This document shows positions 9,386 to 18,742 of a DNA stretch of 64,000 nt, one piece after another. Origin of the DNA: Dyella sp. C9 (lineage in GTDB: Bacteria > Pseudomonadota > Gammaproteobacteria > Xanthomonadales > Rhodanobacteraceae); the NCBI RefSeq assembly GCF_003332825.1, contig NZ_QIRF01000023.1, positions 1-64,000 on the forward strand. The letters are read 5' to 3'. Positions within the stretch are counted from its first letter, which is position 1; each line of letters begins with the position of its first letter. A program made the translations under genes and the position numbers. The notes under the pieces were generated by a model. It was not told where the DNA came from and searched no databases. It saw only the letters and a program-made list of their open reading frames with translations.

Positions 9386-11107
9386 TTACTTGCCAGATGG
9401 GCATCTGAAATCGACGTCGGCCTGCAGGATTTCCGTCGGCACGCGTGGATGCACGGATAGCAGGCTGTTGTTGGGGCGATTGCCCTCTACGGCAATTCCA
9501 GCAAGGTCAGTCATGGTTTCGAAGAACATGCCTGTCGATGCCAGCATGTCCTGTCGGTTCTGCAGAAGAGACACTTTGTCCTGGTTCAGCCTTTTGTAGA
9601 GCGGAGACGCCCAGAACAGTGCGGCTGGGTGTTGCGTCGCTTTTGAGAACTGTCCGTGTCCGCTCTGCATGCGGCAGTCATCGAAAAGCGCTTCGCCGTG
9701 GTCTGAAGAATAGAGCAGCCAGCTTTCGACGTCCTCATGCTTGGCGAGCTCGTCAATGAGTCCACTTAGAACGTGGTCCGTGAAAAGAATGGTGTTGTCG
9801 TAGCCATTGATAAGGACTTGCTTGTCGTCCCGATCGAACAGTTGCGCGGGGGCGCCGACGGGGTCGTCGGGAGTGAACTTGGCAAATGTCCTTGGGTATC
9901 TATCCGTGTAGCGGAAATGGCTGCCCATCGTATGGATGACCACGAAGCTGTCTCTTTGGTCTGGCGCACTGAGGATCCGCCTCAGCTGCGCGAGCGCGGC
10001 ATCATCGTGCTTGCCTTCATAGCGGTAGTCCACTGGATTAAGGAATCGTACGTCATCTGATTCATGGGCGTAAGCCGAGATGGGCGAGTCGTGATAACCC
10101 ATGGGCGCCTGGAGTGAAACCCAGGAGGTTCGAAATCCTGCCTGTTTGAAGACAGTGACGATCGAAGCCTCGGAAAAGGCGGTGTCGGTTATCGTGCTTG
10201 GCTTGCGGCTGATCATCAAGGGCACCGCCAGCCGCGTAAAAGGCCACGGCGTGTACATCCGTTTGAACGACACCACGCCATGGATTTTCGCGAGCTCCGG
10301 CGTGGTGTCTCGCTGGTACCCGTTCAGGCCCCAATGGTCTGCACGTGATGTTTCGCCAATGACAAGTACGTAGAGTCGTCGGTGGCCGTCTGTCGGAGGT
10401 GCTTGAACTGCGAATCTGAAGTCCTTTTCTCTGGCGATCGCATCCGCCAATGCCCGCCGCTCATTGAAGAAGCTGGAGAGCACCCAAGGGAGTCCAGTGG
10501 GATAGGTCGCTTCAACGGCTTTGTCTTCGCTCTCCTTTTCGATAGGAAATGCAGGTGCCTGGCCATGGGCGCCGGAGCTGACTGTAGTGGGAAATTTGGC
10601 GATGCAGGTGATTGCGATCCACGCGATCACGCCATAGATCAACAGGCGAGGCTTCCATAGTCGCCTGTAGGCATGGCCGAAGGGCCACGCCAGATAACCA
10701 AGAGTGAAGGGAAGCGCGAAGCTCAGGAGCAGGAACAAAGGCAGGGAACTGAGAAAATCTGACGCTTCTGCACGATTGGTCTCCAGCAGGACGGAGATGG
10801 CATTGGCATCAAATGTCCAGCCGTACTCTCGTATGAATGCAACCTCGCCAATCCCGATGATTGCCAAGATGGTCAGAACGATGACAACAAGACGAGGGAG
10901 GCGACCGTAAGCCAGGACCAGAACAAAGAGGCTCGCAAGCGCGCTGCAGAGAATGACAATGGACTGATCCCATTCGAGTGACTGGAACCCTCCACCAACC
11001 AATGTCAGAGATGGAAGCGCGCAGATGCCAGCCAGGCAGAGAAGGGATGCCAACTTGGTATAGGTGCGTTTCGTTGCGGCTTCTTCTTGAATGCTATCGA
11101 TCGACAT
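9386..11107 (-). CDS. Phosphoethanolamine-transferase-like inner-membrane protein (EptA/CptA/PptA superfamily)
   Basis: A 573-residue protein. Residues about 20-190 hold roughly five membrane helices; the rest is a periplasmic sulfatase-fold domain. Recognisable are YVLVIGETSRADHWGLNGY with the metal-binding Glu, a Thr in PWPFTRLAVPLM at the usual nucleophile position, and YSSDHGEALFDD with a later HGQFSKATQHPAALFWAS. The family moves phosphoethanolamine from phosphatidylethanolamine to lipid A, core sugars or, in Neisseria PptA, to pilin. It sits between two GT-C genes next to pilins, so a pilin or glycan target is plausible but unproven. Base composition looks less GC-rich than its neighbours. 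Confidence 0.85.
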   Translation of the reverse strand: MSIDSIQEEAATKRTYTKLASLLCLAGICALPSLTLVGGGFQSLEWDQSIVILCSALASLFVLVLAYGRLPRLVVIVLTILAIIGIGEVAFIREYGWTFDANAISVLLETNRAEASDFLSSLPLFLLLSFALPFTLGYLAWPFGHAYRRLWKPRLLIYGVIAWIAITCIAKFPTTVSSGAHGQAPAFPIEKESEDKAVEATYPTGLPWVLSSFFNERRALADAIAREKDFRFAVQAPPTDGHRRLYVLVIGETSRADHWGLNGYQRDTTPELAKIHGVVSFKRMYTPWPFTRLAVPLMISRKPSTITDTAFSEASIVTVFKQAGFRTSWVSLQAPMGYHDSPISAYAHESDDVRFLNPVDYRYEGKHDDAALAQLRRILSAPDQRDSFVVIHTMGSHFRYTDRYPRTFAKFTPDDPVGAPAQLFDRDDKQVLINGYDNTILFTDHVLSGLIDELAKHEDVESWLLYSSDHGEALFDDCRMQSGHGQFSKATQHPAALFWASPLYKRLNQDKVSLLQNRQDMLASTGMFFETMTDLAGIAVEGNRPNNSLLSVHPRVPTEILQADVDFRCPSGK

Positions 11108-11335
11108 GCATTTCAGCCGGTGGAAGTGGGTTGGTAGCGCGCAGACATACGAAGTGGGAGCCTTAGACTAGGCCAGTAAGACCTATTGCCGGACGTGCTG
11201 TCCCGGGTGATGTCGCGCCAATTTTCCTTGCCGGGTGCTGGGGTGCTCTATCCGGCCAGGAGGCATTGGGTTCAATCGAGCCCTGTAAGTGGGCGCCGCC
11301 CCGGCACCTTCCCTGGTGCGAACGATGGAGTCGCA

Positions 11336-13351
11336 CTAGCGCATCGGGATCGCTTTGGGCTCGATTGGCTTGCCGACATTGGGTTCCGGGACGGATGGCG
11401 GCGACTCCCCGGCCGACTGGGCGGCGGCTACATTCTGTGCAGACTGCTTTTGCAGGGCGATCAGGGTTGCATCGTTACGTAGCGCTGGCTGTAACTGCCA
11501 AGCCTGGGTAACAACCGCCAACGCCTCCTGGTAACGCTGACTTTCCAGGAGGTAAGCCGCGAGGCGCCGGGAATATCCCCCAACGTTCGTGTCCAGACTC
11601 AATGCCTGCCGCCAATGCCGGATGGCAAGTTCATGATCGTGCAGCACCGCGCCGGCTAGCTCCGCATAAGATGAGTGCAGGCTCTCACGGGTAGGGTTGC
11701 GCCTGATGGTGATTTCGTACGCACGCGCAAGCTGTTGGGCGTCAATGTCCTGGTTTCCCCGAAGACGTTCGGTCGTCAACTGATCGAGGGCGGCGTAGGC
11801 CTCGGGGCCCAGCGGATGGTTTTGCAGCTTGTCCAGGAAGCTGGCCCACAGTGCCTGGATGTCCTTTTGGTCGTGGTGGTCCGCATTGACAAGAATGAGG
11901 GCCTCTTCGGCCATCGGTGATGCCACGGGGAGACCGGCGGCTCGGCGCAGTTCCTTGATGCTTAGCGCGTAAAGCGGATTACCAGGGTTGTTCCCGGCCA
12001 TGAACATGTAGCGTCGTGCCAGATCGTAGGCGGCGCGCGCGGAGCCCGGGTTGTCTTCGGCCAGCGTATTGGTCAGTAGAAGCCGGTCCCCCCAGATGGA
12101 GGCCCGAATGAAGGTGAGCGAGCCAAAATACACCACGAGGATGACCATGATGGAGGCGAGCACGGCTCTCTCCGTACGGCGTGTGGCGACGTATAGAAGG
12201 TCGGCCAGGGCCAGCAGAATGCCAAAGAGCGCCGGGTAGTTGCGGTGCTCGAACACCAGCTCCAGAGGGATGGGAGAGCTGGTCAGGCTGTGCGCCACAA
12301 AGAACCATCCAATGCCCAATGCAAACAACGGTCGCAGCTTTCGGAGCAGAATGGCCAGCGCCATGAGGCTTAGCAATAGCAGACCACCCAGCAGGGTGGA
12401 GATCGGCTGAAACAAGTCCTGTGAAACGGGGTAATTGTCGTAGTAAAAATGCAGCAGCTTGGGTAGCGGCAGCAGAATCCATCCGATATACAGGGGAAGC
12501 ACGCGTAACTGGCTCAGCTGACGTTGCCATGCCGTGTAGCCGCGCCCCGCGTAGAGGGCATCGGCGGTATAGTGGGGGAGCAGATACAGCACGGCAGCCA
12601 ATGCGGCCAGTGCGGCGCCTGTGGCATAAGCCGCTTTCAATGCGCGCCTCGTGGCGCGCGATTGTGCCGCAAAGTGCAACAGCGTCAATTCAAGCAGAAG
12701 CGTGTAACCCGGCACCAGCAGTGCCGTTTCCTTGGCGAAGTAGCCTACGACAGAGAGAAGGGCGCATAGCATGAGCCATGGCCACGCAGGCCGGCCTTTC
12801 GTCTGCTGCTGTCGTCCGCGCCAGTAGGCGAGCAGCGAAAGCAGCACAAACAGGAAGCCCAGCAGCTCCATGCGCTGCACAACGTACATCACGGTGGACA
12901 CGTGCAATGGATGGATGGCCCACAGCGTGGCCACGCCCAGCGCCCAGTAACCGGAGGTTTGTCGCAACGCAGCCGTGTCGGCGTCTTGCGCCTTGACAGC
13001 CCAGCCGGCGAACAGGAAGCGCTGCGTCAGCAGCATCAGCAGTACGGCATTGAGCGCGTGCAACGCAAGGTTGGTGGCCTTGAACCACCAGGTGTTCCCA
13101 CCCAATGCATAGTTGAACGCATAGCTCAACATGGCCAGCGGCCTCTGAATGTTGCTATGCGACCATGTCCATACGCGCAGCCAGTCCTGCCAGTGCCAGC
13201 CGGTGACATGAATGGCGGGGTTTTCCGCAAAGATGGGGTAGTCGTCGAAGATGAAGCCGCCCTGCAGTGCTGGCCAGAACACCAGCGCAATCAGCAGCAG
13301 CGCGACCAGCGGCAGAGCCGAGCGGAAGAGATGGGCGGGATGGAGGGGCAT
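11336..13351 (-). CDS. GT-C-like multipass membrane protein with TPR-like C-terminal region (copy 2)
   Basis: A 671-residue paralogue of copy 1. The first helix is followed by GGFIFDDYPIFAENP, then RPLAMLSYAFNYALGG. Around twelve hydrophobic segments follow, then a repeat-rich soluble tail (ARAAYDLARRYMF, HSSYAELAGAVLHDHELA, RRLAAYLLESQRYQEALAV). The frame continues upstream to a TTG at 13393, but that lies on the T-run of the pilin terminator, so the ATG at 13351 is preferred. It directly follows the first pilin gene on the same strand, consistent with a pilin-modifying role. Donor and acceptor are unknown. Confidence 0.72.
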   Translation of the reverse strand: MPLHPAHLFRSALPLVALLLIALVFWPALQGGFIFDDYPIFAENPAIHVTGWHWQDWLRVWTWSHSNIQRPLAMLSYAFNYALGGNTWWFKATNLALHALNAVLLMLLTQRFLFAGWAVKAQDADTAALRQTSGYWALGVATLWAIHPLHVSTVMYVVQRMELLGFLFVLLSLLAYWRGRQQQTKGRPAWPWLMLCALLSVVGYFAKETALLVPGYTLLLELTLLHFAAQSRATRRALKAAYATGAALAALAAVLYLLPHYTADALYAGRGYTAWQRQLSQLRVLPLYIGWILLPLPKLLHFYYDNYPVSQDLFQPISTLLGGLLLLSLMALAILLRKLRPLFALGIGWFFVAHSLTSSPIPLELVFEHRNYPALFGILLALADLLYVATRRTERAVLASIMVILVVYFGSLTFIRASIWGDRLLLTNTLAEDNPGSARAAYDLARRYMFMAGNNPGNPLYALSIKELRRAAGLPVASPMAEEALILVNADHHDQKDIQALWASFLDKLQNHPLGPEAYAALDQLTTERLRGNQDIDAQQLARAYEITIRRNPTRESLHSSYAELAGAVLHDHELAIRHWRQALSLDTNVGGYSRRLAAYLLESQRYQEALAVVTQAWQLQPALRNDATLIALQKQSAQNVAAAQSAGESPPSVPEPNVGKPIEPKAIPMR

Positions 13352-13390
13352 GAACTGGTCTGGTCGGGTGAGATGACGAAGCCTGTCGCA

Positions 13391-13422
13391 CAAAAGGCAA
13401 GGGCCGCCCTGGGGCGGCCCTT
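13391..13422 (-). terminator. Intrinsic terminator of the first pilin gene
   Basis: Arms AAGGGCCGCC (13399-13408) and GGCGGCCCTT (13413-13422) form a perfect 10-bp stem with a 4-nt loop. On the - strand it is followed by TTTT (13392-13395). It lies 26 bp past the stop of the pilin gene and separates it from GT-C copy 2. Confidence 0.8.
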
Positions 13423-13448
13423 GGTGGAGGTTGAGCCTCCGTTTAAGC

Positions 13449-13883
13449 TCAGGTACCAGCCGGCTGGCAGCTGGCCGGGGCGTACTTGGCCAGGACGTTG
13501 GTCGAGCAAGTCCAGCCGCCGCTACCGTTGCGCTTCCAGGTCACCGTGCTGCTGGTGATGGCGGTGTTGGCGTGGTTGCCGAAGGTCGCCATGATCGTTT
13601 CAGCGTTAGCCGTCCAGGCAACCGTCGGCACCTTGCCGCTGTCGGTGATCAGGTCGGAGGACGAGGCGGTGTCGACGCAGCTGCCCGTGCCGAACGAGGT
13701 CAGGCCGTTGTTGAGGCAGTCTTCCACGGCCACCTTCAGGTCACCGGTTTCGCCGATCACGCGGGTGACCTGCGAGCGGACAACGTAGGTCTGGTACTGC
13801 GGGATGGCGATGGCGGCCAGGATCGCGATGATCGCCACGACGATCATCAGTTCGATCAGGGTAAAGCCCTTCTGGTTCTTCAT
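13449..13883 (-). CDS. pilA: Type IV major pilin-like protein
   Basis: A 144-residue prepilin. MKNQKG is a short leader cut before FTLIELMIVVAIIAIL, giving the N-methylated Phe and Glu5 of type IVa pilins, followed by a hydrophobic helix and a C-terminal domain. The Cys pair in WTCSTNVLAKYAPASC should close the C-terminal disulfide loop; a second Cys pair lies earlier (VEDCLNN and TGSCVDT). The start at 13883 has AGAGGA about 7 nt upstream. Exported and assembled by the type IV pilus machinery, which is not in this window. An adjacent second pilin and four GT-C genes suggest post-translational modification. Confidence 0.93.
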   Translation of the reverse strand: MKNQKGFTLIELMIVVAIIAILAAIAIPQYQTYVVRSQVTRVIGETGDLKVAVEDCLNNGLTSFGTGSCVDTASSSDLITDSGKVPTVAWTANAETIMATFGNHANTAITSSTVTWKRNGSGGWTCSTNVLAKYAPASCQPAGT

Positions 13884-14223
13884 GGTGGTTCCTCTGTTTT
13901 GGTTAGCTAACCTTGGATTGTGCCCCTGAGCCCCGGTCCCGTACCCCCTAGGCGGATCCGGTCCCCTCACAACTCGCGTCGTCAGGAACGACCTGGTAGC
14001 TCGATGACATTGGCAGCATGTTGCATGCCACTTCCGTCGACGCTGGGTACCCGCCGTGAGGCAGGTCGCCGGATTGTGCAAGGGTTGGCACTAATCAACA
14101 AGCGCCCATACCCTGGTCTTGTCATTACTGCTGACCGGTTCGCGGCCGTGAAGGGCAATCCGTCGCACCAGGGACCAATAGTGTCAAACAGTGACGTGGT
14201 GCGGCATCTTTGGCCCCTTGGCC
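13884..14223. promoter_or_regulatory. Intergenic region between the two pilin genes (upstream of pilin 1)
   Basis: No coding frame is supported. It should hold the promoter and leader of pilin 1, read leftward. A perfect 12-bp palindrome GGTTAGCTAACC lies at 13901-13912, 18 bp before the start codon, where it could fold in the mRNA leader or bind protein. No convincing sigma-54 -24/-12 pair was found here, unlike upstream of pilin 2. Confidence 0.45.
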
Positions 14224-14655
14224 TTAACCGTTGCTGCAACTGGCGGGGAGGTATTGGGGATCCACGTCCGATATGCAGGACCACGAGCCGGAGCTGTTGC
14301 GATCGAGCTGGATGTAGTGCCCGCTGATCGCCGCCTGCCCTTGCAGTACGCACTGTATGTCCCCGTCGCCATTGACGGGAGCGTTGGCGGTGATGCTTTG
14401 GCAGCGCGGAGTGGATGAGGCGAGCCCCAGGTTGTCCGCGTTAGCGTAGCTTGACCCGTTGGTGACGCCTTGGTTTAGCAGGGTCTCGTAGGCGGTGCGG
14501 CCTGGAGAGATTTCGCTGAGTGCTGCCGTCATCTGGCTCTTCGCCACGTAGGTCTGGTACTGCGGAAGGGCGATCGCCGCCAATACGGCGATGATGGCCA
14601 CCACGACAGTCAACTCGATCAGCGTAAAGCCCGCGTCGGTTCGCTGGCGCGACAT
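14224..14655 (-). CDS. Second type IV pilin-like protein
   Basis: A 143-residue prepilin. The leader MSRQRTDAG is followed by FTLIELTVVVAIIAVL with Glu5, then IALPQYQTYVAKSQ. The C-terminal disulfide loop is WSCISDVDPQYLPASC, and another Cys pair is in PRCQSITA and IQCVLQG. The N-terminal half closely matches pilin 1; the globular part differs, so this is a diverged paralogue rather than a fresh duplicate. The ATG at 14655 has AGGGGAG about 5 nt upstream. A sigma-54-like element precedes it. It could be an alternative major pilin or a minor subunit. Confidence 0.9.
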   Translation of the reverse strand: MSRQRTDAGFTLIELTVVVAIIAVLAAIALPQYQTYVAKSQMTAALSEISPGRTAYETLLNQGVTNGSSYANADNLGLASSTPRCQSITANAPVNGDGDIQCVLQGQAAISGHYIQLDRNSSGSWSCISDVDPQYLPASCSNG

Positions 14656-14689
14656 ATGAACTCCCCTGGGTGTCCCTGGGGGCTTGCAC

Positions 14690-14706
14690 AGCAGCTTTTG
14701 TACCAA
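14690..14706 (-). promoter_or_regulatory. Putative sigma-54 (-24/-12) promoter of pilin 2
   Basis: On the - strand the sequence is TTGGTACAAAAGCTGCT. GG and GC are separated by exactly 10 nt, and most of the YTGGCACGNNNNTTGCW consensus is kept. Transcription would begin near 14680, giving a 24-nt leader. Sigma-54 control of pilA is well known in Pseudomonas and Xanthomonas. This call is by eye. Confidence 0.6.
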
Positions 14707-14890
14707 GCCGCTGCCTGAGCGGGCTGGCGGCCCGCTGTCGTTGCGGCAAGCATGGGGATTCGTGAAACGGATCACGCCCGCCCATGGTGCGTCGGACCCT
14801 GCTGCATCGACGCTTCGCCGCACCATACCTTGCGCCAGCCTTCGCGGGCTCTTACCGTGACCTTTTTTGCAACACTCAGGAACCTCACCA

Positions 14891-16987
14891 ATGAAACCCT
14901 TGTTTGTCGCGCTGGCGCTTGCGCTGGCCACCACGTCCGCGGTGGCCGCCGAGGTCGAGAACCACGGCCCTCATCCGTTCAACATCCGTGACCTGGTGAT
15001 GATGGATCGCGTGGGCGATCCGCAGCTGTCGCCGGATGGCCGCTACGCGCTGTACACCCTGCGCACCACCGACTACGCGGCGAACAAGGGCATCACTTCG
15101 ATCTACCTGCTCGACCTGTCCAGGGGCGGCGAGCCGGTGAAGCTGGTCGACAAGGCCTCGACCCCGCGCTGGGCGCCCGACGGCAGCGCTTTCTATTACG
15201 TGGCCGCCAAAGACGGCGTGGCCCAGCTGTGGCGCCGCGCGCTGGGCACGGCAACCAAACCGGTCGATCCGCAGTCCGCGCAAGCCGTCCAGGTAACGCA
15301 TGCCCCGATTGACGTGGACGGCTATAAGCTGTCGCCGGATGGCAAGAAGGCGGTGCTCACCTTCGGCGTGTTCACCGATTGCGCCGACCTGGCCTGTACC
15401 AAGGAGCGCCTCGACGGGCGTGCGGCCGACAAGGCCTCGGGCACGGTCTACGACAAGCTGTTCGTGCGGCACTGGGACACCTGGTCGGACGGCCGTCGCG
15501 CGCAGCTCTTCGTTACCGACGTGGATAATCCGGCAGAGCAGCCGGTGCTGTTGACGCGCGGCATCGACGGTGACGTGCCGAGCAAGCCGTTCGGCGACGA
15601 TGGCGAATTCAGCTTCTCGCCCGACGGCAAGACCGTGTACTTCGATGTGCGCATCGCGGGCAAGAGCGAGCCGTGGTCGACCAATTTCGACGTTTACAGC
15701 GTGCCGGTCGATGGCTCGGCGGCGCCGCGCAACCTCACTGCCGCGAACCTGGCGTGGGACGCCTTCCCAGTGCCGTCGCCGGACGGCAAGACGCTCTACT
15801 ACCTGGCCATGAAGGTGCCGGTGTCCGAAGCAGACCGCTTCGGCATCATGGCATTGGACCTGGCAACCGGGCAGAAGCGCGAGGTCGCGCCAAACTGGGA
15901 TCGCTCGGCCGGTGGCCTGCAGATTTCCTATGATGGCAAAACGTTGTTCGCCACCGCCGACGACAACGGCCAGCATCCGCTGTTTGCCATCGATGTGGCC
16001 AGCGGCAAGGTTTCCACACTGGTTACCGATGGCGACGTGGGTGCTTATTCCGTCGGCAAGTCGAAGCTGCTGGTGCAGCGCGATGACCTCAAGCGCCCGG
16101 CTGACCTGTACACCGCCGACCTGCAGGGCAAGGGCCTGAAGCAGGTGACCCACTACAACGCCCAGCGCTTGAAAAACGTGCAGATGGGTGAGCCGGAGTT
16201 CTTCACCTTCAAGGGCTGGAACAGCGAGACGGTGCAGGGCTACGTGGTCAAGCCGGCCAACTACAAGTCGGGCAAGAAGTACCCGGTGGCCTTCATCATC
16301 CATGGTGGCCCGCAGGGTGCCATGAGCAACGGCTGGAGCTACCGCTGGAACCCGCAGACCTACGCAGGCCAGGGCTTTGCCGTGGTGACGGTGAACTTCC
16401 ATGGTTCCACCGGCTATGGCCAGGCCTTTACCGATTCCATCTCGGGCGACTGGGGTGGCAAGCCGCTGGAAGACCTCAAGGCCGGCTGGAAGGCCGCGCT
16501 GTCCAAGTACAGCTTCCTCGATGGCGATCGCGCCTGCGCCCTCGGCGCCAGCTACGGCGGCTACATGATCTACTGGATCGCCGGCGTGTGGAACGAGCCG
16601 TGGAAGTGCCTGGTCGACCACGATGGCGTGTTCGATGCCCGCGCCATGTACTACGACACCGAGGAGCTGTGGTTCGAGGAGCGCGAGAATGGCGGCACGC
16701 AGTACGAACACCCGGAGAACTACGAGAAGTTCAACCCGGTCAACCACGTCAAGGACTGGCGCGTGCCCATGCTGGTGATCCACTCCGGCAAGGATTTCCG
16801 CATTCCCGACACCCAGGGCCTGGGCGCGTTCACCGCGCTGCAGCGCCGTGGCATTCCCAGCCAGCTGCTGCATTTCCCGGACGAGAACCACTGGGTGCTC
16901 AAGCCGCAGAACAGCGTGCAGTGGCATGAAACCGTCAACGCGTGGCTGAAGCAGTGGACGGCCAAGGAAGCATCTTCGAGTAACTGA
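14891..16987 (+). CDS. Secreted S9-family prolyl oligopeptidase / dipeptidyl aminopeptidase
   Basis: 698 residues. A Sec signal peptide (MKPLFVALALALATTSAVAA) precedes a beta-propeller with repeated SPDGK/SPDGR-type motifs, then a C-terminal alpha/beta-hydrolase. The catalytic triad is visible: Ser554 in GASYGG, Asp635 in HSGKDFRIP and His667 in DENHWVL. The frame extends to a TTG at 14867, but ATG 14891 gives the signal peptide. The protein probably digests peptides in the periplasm. It is divergent from the pilin genes and convergent with GT-C copy 3, ending at a shared terminator. It may be unrelated to the pilus functions around it. Confidence 0.93.
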   Translation: MKPLFVALALALATTSAVAAEVENHGPHPFNIRDLVMMDRVGDPQLSPDGRYALYTLRTTDYAANKGITSIYLLDLSRGGEPVKLVDKASTPRWAPDGSAFYYVAAKDGVAQLWRRALGTATKPVDPQSAQAVQVTHAPIDVDGYKLSPDGKKAVLTFGVFTDCADLACTKERLDGRAADKASGTVYDKLFVRHWDTWSDGRRAQLFVTDVDNPAEQPVLLTRGIDGDVPSKPFGDDGEFSFSPDGKTVYFDVRIAGKSEPWSTNFDVYSVPVDGSAAPRNLTAANLAWDAFPVPSPDGKTLYYLAMKVPVSEADRFGIMALDLATGQKREVAPNWDRSAGGLQISYDGKTLFATADDNGQHPLFAIDVASGKVSTLVTDGDVGAYSVGKSKLLVQRDDLKRPADLYTADLQGKGLKQVTHYNAQRLKNVQMGEPEFFTFKGWNSETVQGYVVKPANYKSGKKYPVAFIIHGGPQGAMSNGWSYRWNPQTYAGQGFAVVTVNFHGSTGYGQAFTDSISGDWGGKPLEDLKAGWKAALSKYSFLDGDRACALGASYGGYMIYWIAGVWNEPWKCLVDHDGVFDARAMYYDTEELWFEERENGGTQYEHPENYEKFNPVNHVKDWRVPMLVIHSGKDFRIPDTQGLGAFTALQRRGIPSQLLHFPDENHWVLKPQNSVQWHETVNAWLKQWTAKEASSSN

Positions 16988-17005
16988 TTGAGCGTATAAG
17001 TGCAA

Positions 17006-17039
17006 AAAAAAGCGGCGGCCATCAGGTCGCCGCTTTTTT
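17006..17039. terminator. Bidirectional intrinsic terminator
   Basis: AAAAAAGCGGCG (17006-17017) and CGCCGCTTTTTT (17028-17039) form a 12-bp stem with A- and T-runs on both sides. It lies between the convergent S9 peptidase and GT-C copy 3 genes, so it can serve both strands. Confidence 0.9.
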
Positions 17040-17053
17040 GAGCTGTAGCCGTC

Positions 17054-18742
17054 CTATGGCCGAACCGGTGCCGGTTGGACCGATTGAGTCAGTACTATGT
17101 TCAGCAGCTCCTTTATTTCCGTATCTTCGGGTGTCAGCGACAAAGCTGCTCGCAGCACATTTTGAGCGTCTTCTTTCTTGCCTTGTTGCATAAGCATTTG
17201 GCCTGTCAGCAGGTAGTAGGTGCGTAGTGTCTGTTTGTCTGCAGTAATCTGCCTTGTGTTGCGGGCGCGTTCGAGCGCAATGGCTGCCCGGTCAGGGTCA
17301 TGCTGCAAGAGAGCCAGCTGGGCAATGTTGAGCATGCAAACGGTGCAAGGTGTCGGGTCGGCAAGGACCTTGTCGCCGAACTGGCGGCCTGCGGCATAGT
17401 TTTTGGTCTTTAGGTAGGCGAACAACAAGTTACTCTTCGGCTGAGGATCGTGCGGGTGCGATGAAAGCACCCAAGTCCACAAGGTGACGTCGTTTGCCCA
17501 GTTGGGCAGGACGATCCGAATGCCAATGATGGAAAAAGCAAACCAGAAAAACACGGCAATAGTTGCCGCAGGCCTAGTCATTAGGATGCCGATGCGCCAC
17601 TTGAGCCATGTGGGGCGGCGCAGCATGGGTACCATGGCGCAGATGGTGGCCAGTGCCAGGCTTGCATAACGTTCATGATAGAGGTTGGCCTCGAACTCCA
17701 CGGGAATGATGTGGAGGACCGGAAGCAAGGCTGCCGTAGCAGCTACGATCATGCCGCCGAATGAGGACTTGCGTGCAAGCGTGAGATAGAGGCCACCTCC
17801 GGCAACGACGAGTGCCAACGTGATGGCCAGAAAGGATTCCGGCGGCATTTGGCCAAGGAAGTCTTGAGGCTCATACGGATGAATGGGGCTCATGCTGGAA
17901 ATTGGCCAAGTGATGACCTGCAGGTAGTGCAGGTAAACCGTGCTGATTTCCCATACGCGCGCCAAGGGTGGAGCAGGTGGTGCGTAAAAGTTGCTGGTGA
18001 CAGCGCCTAATGCCCAGTGTCGAAAGGCCAGATAGGCTATACCGGACAGGGCGATGCCAAGATAGGTACGCCAGTTGTGTCTCAGCGTAGTCATGACGCT
18101 ATCGATGAAGCGGAGGTTCTTTCCTCCTGAGAAGAGCATCCAGTCGAATAACGCGAGCAGCAGGGGAAACGACAAAGCAGCCTCTTTCGAGCAAGCGGCA
18201 AGAAAGAAAATCATCGCCACGACGCCTGCACGCAGCCACGGTTTCTGGATGCTTATGTTCGCAACCAAGCCAAGCAGCACGAACAGGATCAAAACCAGTT
18301 CGAACTGACACCCGATCCATGCCACGGTTTCGATAAGGGCAGGGTGAAGCCCATAAAGCAGCATGCAAAGCGGGACCAACCACGGTTTGCGCGCCGCATC
18401 CAATTGGGATTGCGTGGCGCAGCGCCATGCCAGCACGCCGACCAACGCCACATCGATCAAGTGGAGGGCGAGCGAGATGGCGTGCATTGGCCCCGGCGAG
18501 CTGCCGAAAACGTGTAGTTGCAGCGCAAAAAAACCTACAACGAGGGGGCGAAAGTAATACTCCCAGTAATTGAAGTCGCGGAGGATGTAGTGCTTCCACA
18601 AGTCACCCTCAATCAGCCACGGGCGATCATGAAAGCTTTGCCAGTCGTCCCAGACAAAGTTGAAATGAATGACGGGCCAATAGAGGAAGGCGATCACCAG
18701 CAGGGCGATGGCTCCAAGTGCATAAGTGCGTCGGTAAGTCAT
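17054..18742 (-). CDS. GT-C-like multipass membrane protein with TPR-like C-terminal region (copy 3)
   Basis: 562 residues. The first helix ends in FNFVWDDWQSFHDRPW, the acidic loop expected of GT-C enzymes, followed by YYFRPLVVGFFALQLHVFG and about ten helices. The soluble tail has TPR-like repeats and a CTVC pair at residues 466-469. ATG 18742 is chosen because a GGGGGAG ribosome site precedes it; a frame-extending ATG at 18802 is possible. The WDDW loop and CxxC link it closely to copy 4 and set both apart from copies 1 and 2. Function inferred: lipid-linked sugar transferase of unknown target. Confidence 0.7.
   Translation of the reverse strand: MTYRRTYALGAIALLVIAFLYWPVIHFNFVWDDWQSFHDRPWLIEGDLWKHYILRDFNYWEYYFRPLVVGFFALQLHVFGSSPGPMHAISLALHLIDVALVGVLAWRCATQSQLDAARKPWLVPLCMLLYGLHPALIETVAWIGCQFELVLILFVLLGLVANISIQKPWLRAGVVAMIFFLAACSKEAALSFPLLLALFDWMLFSGGKNLRFIDSVMTTLRHNWRTYLGIALSGIAYLAFRHWALGAVTSNFYAPPAPPLARVWEISTVYLHYLQVITWPISSMSPIHPYEPQDFLGQMPPESFLAITLALVVAGGGLYLTLARKSSFGGMIVAATAALLPVLHIIPVEFEANLYHERYASLALATICAMVPMLRRPTWLKWRIGILMTRPAATIAVFFWFAFSIIGIRIVLPNWANDVTLWTWVLSSHPHDPQPKSNLLFAYLKTKNYAAGRQFGDKVLADPTPCTVCMLNIAQLALLQHDPDRAAIALERARNTRQITADKQTLRTYYLLTGQMLMQQGKKEDAQNVLRAALSLTPEDTEIKELLNIVLTQSVQPAPVRP

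Noticed and set aside
14077..14092. A TTGCA box with a GTGCC word upstream of pilin 1 as a possible sigma-54 promoter.
   Set aside because: The invariant GG of the -24 element is absent at the required 10-nt spacing, and it lies nearly 200 bp from the start codon.
14885..17005. An open frame antisense to the S9 peptidase over its whole length.
   Set aside because: The sense frame has a complete catalytic triad; the antisense frame has no motif and crosses the terminator.
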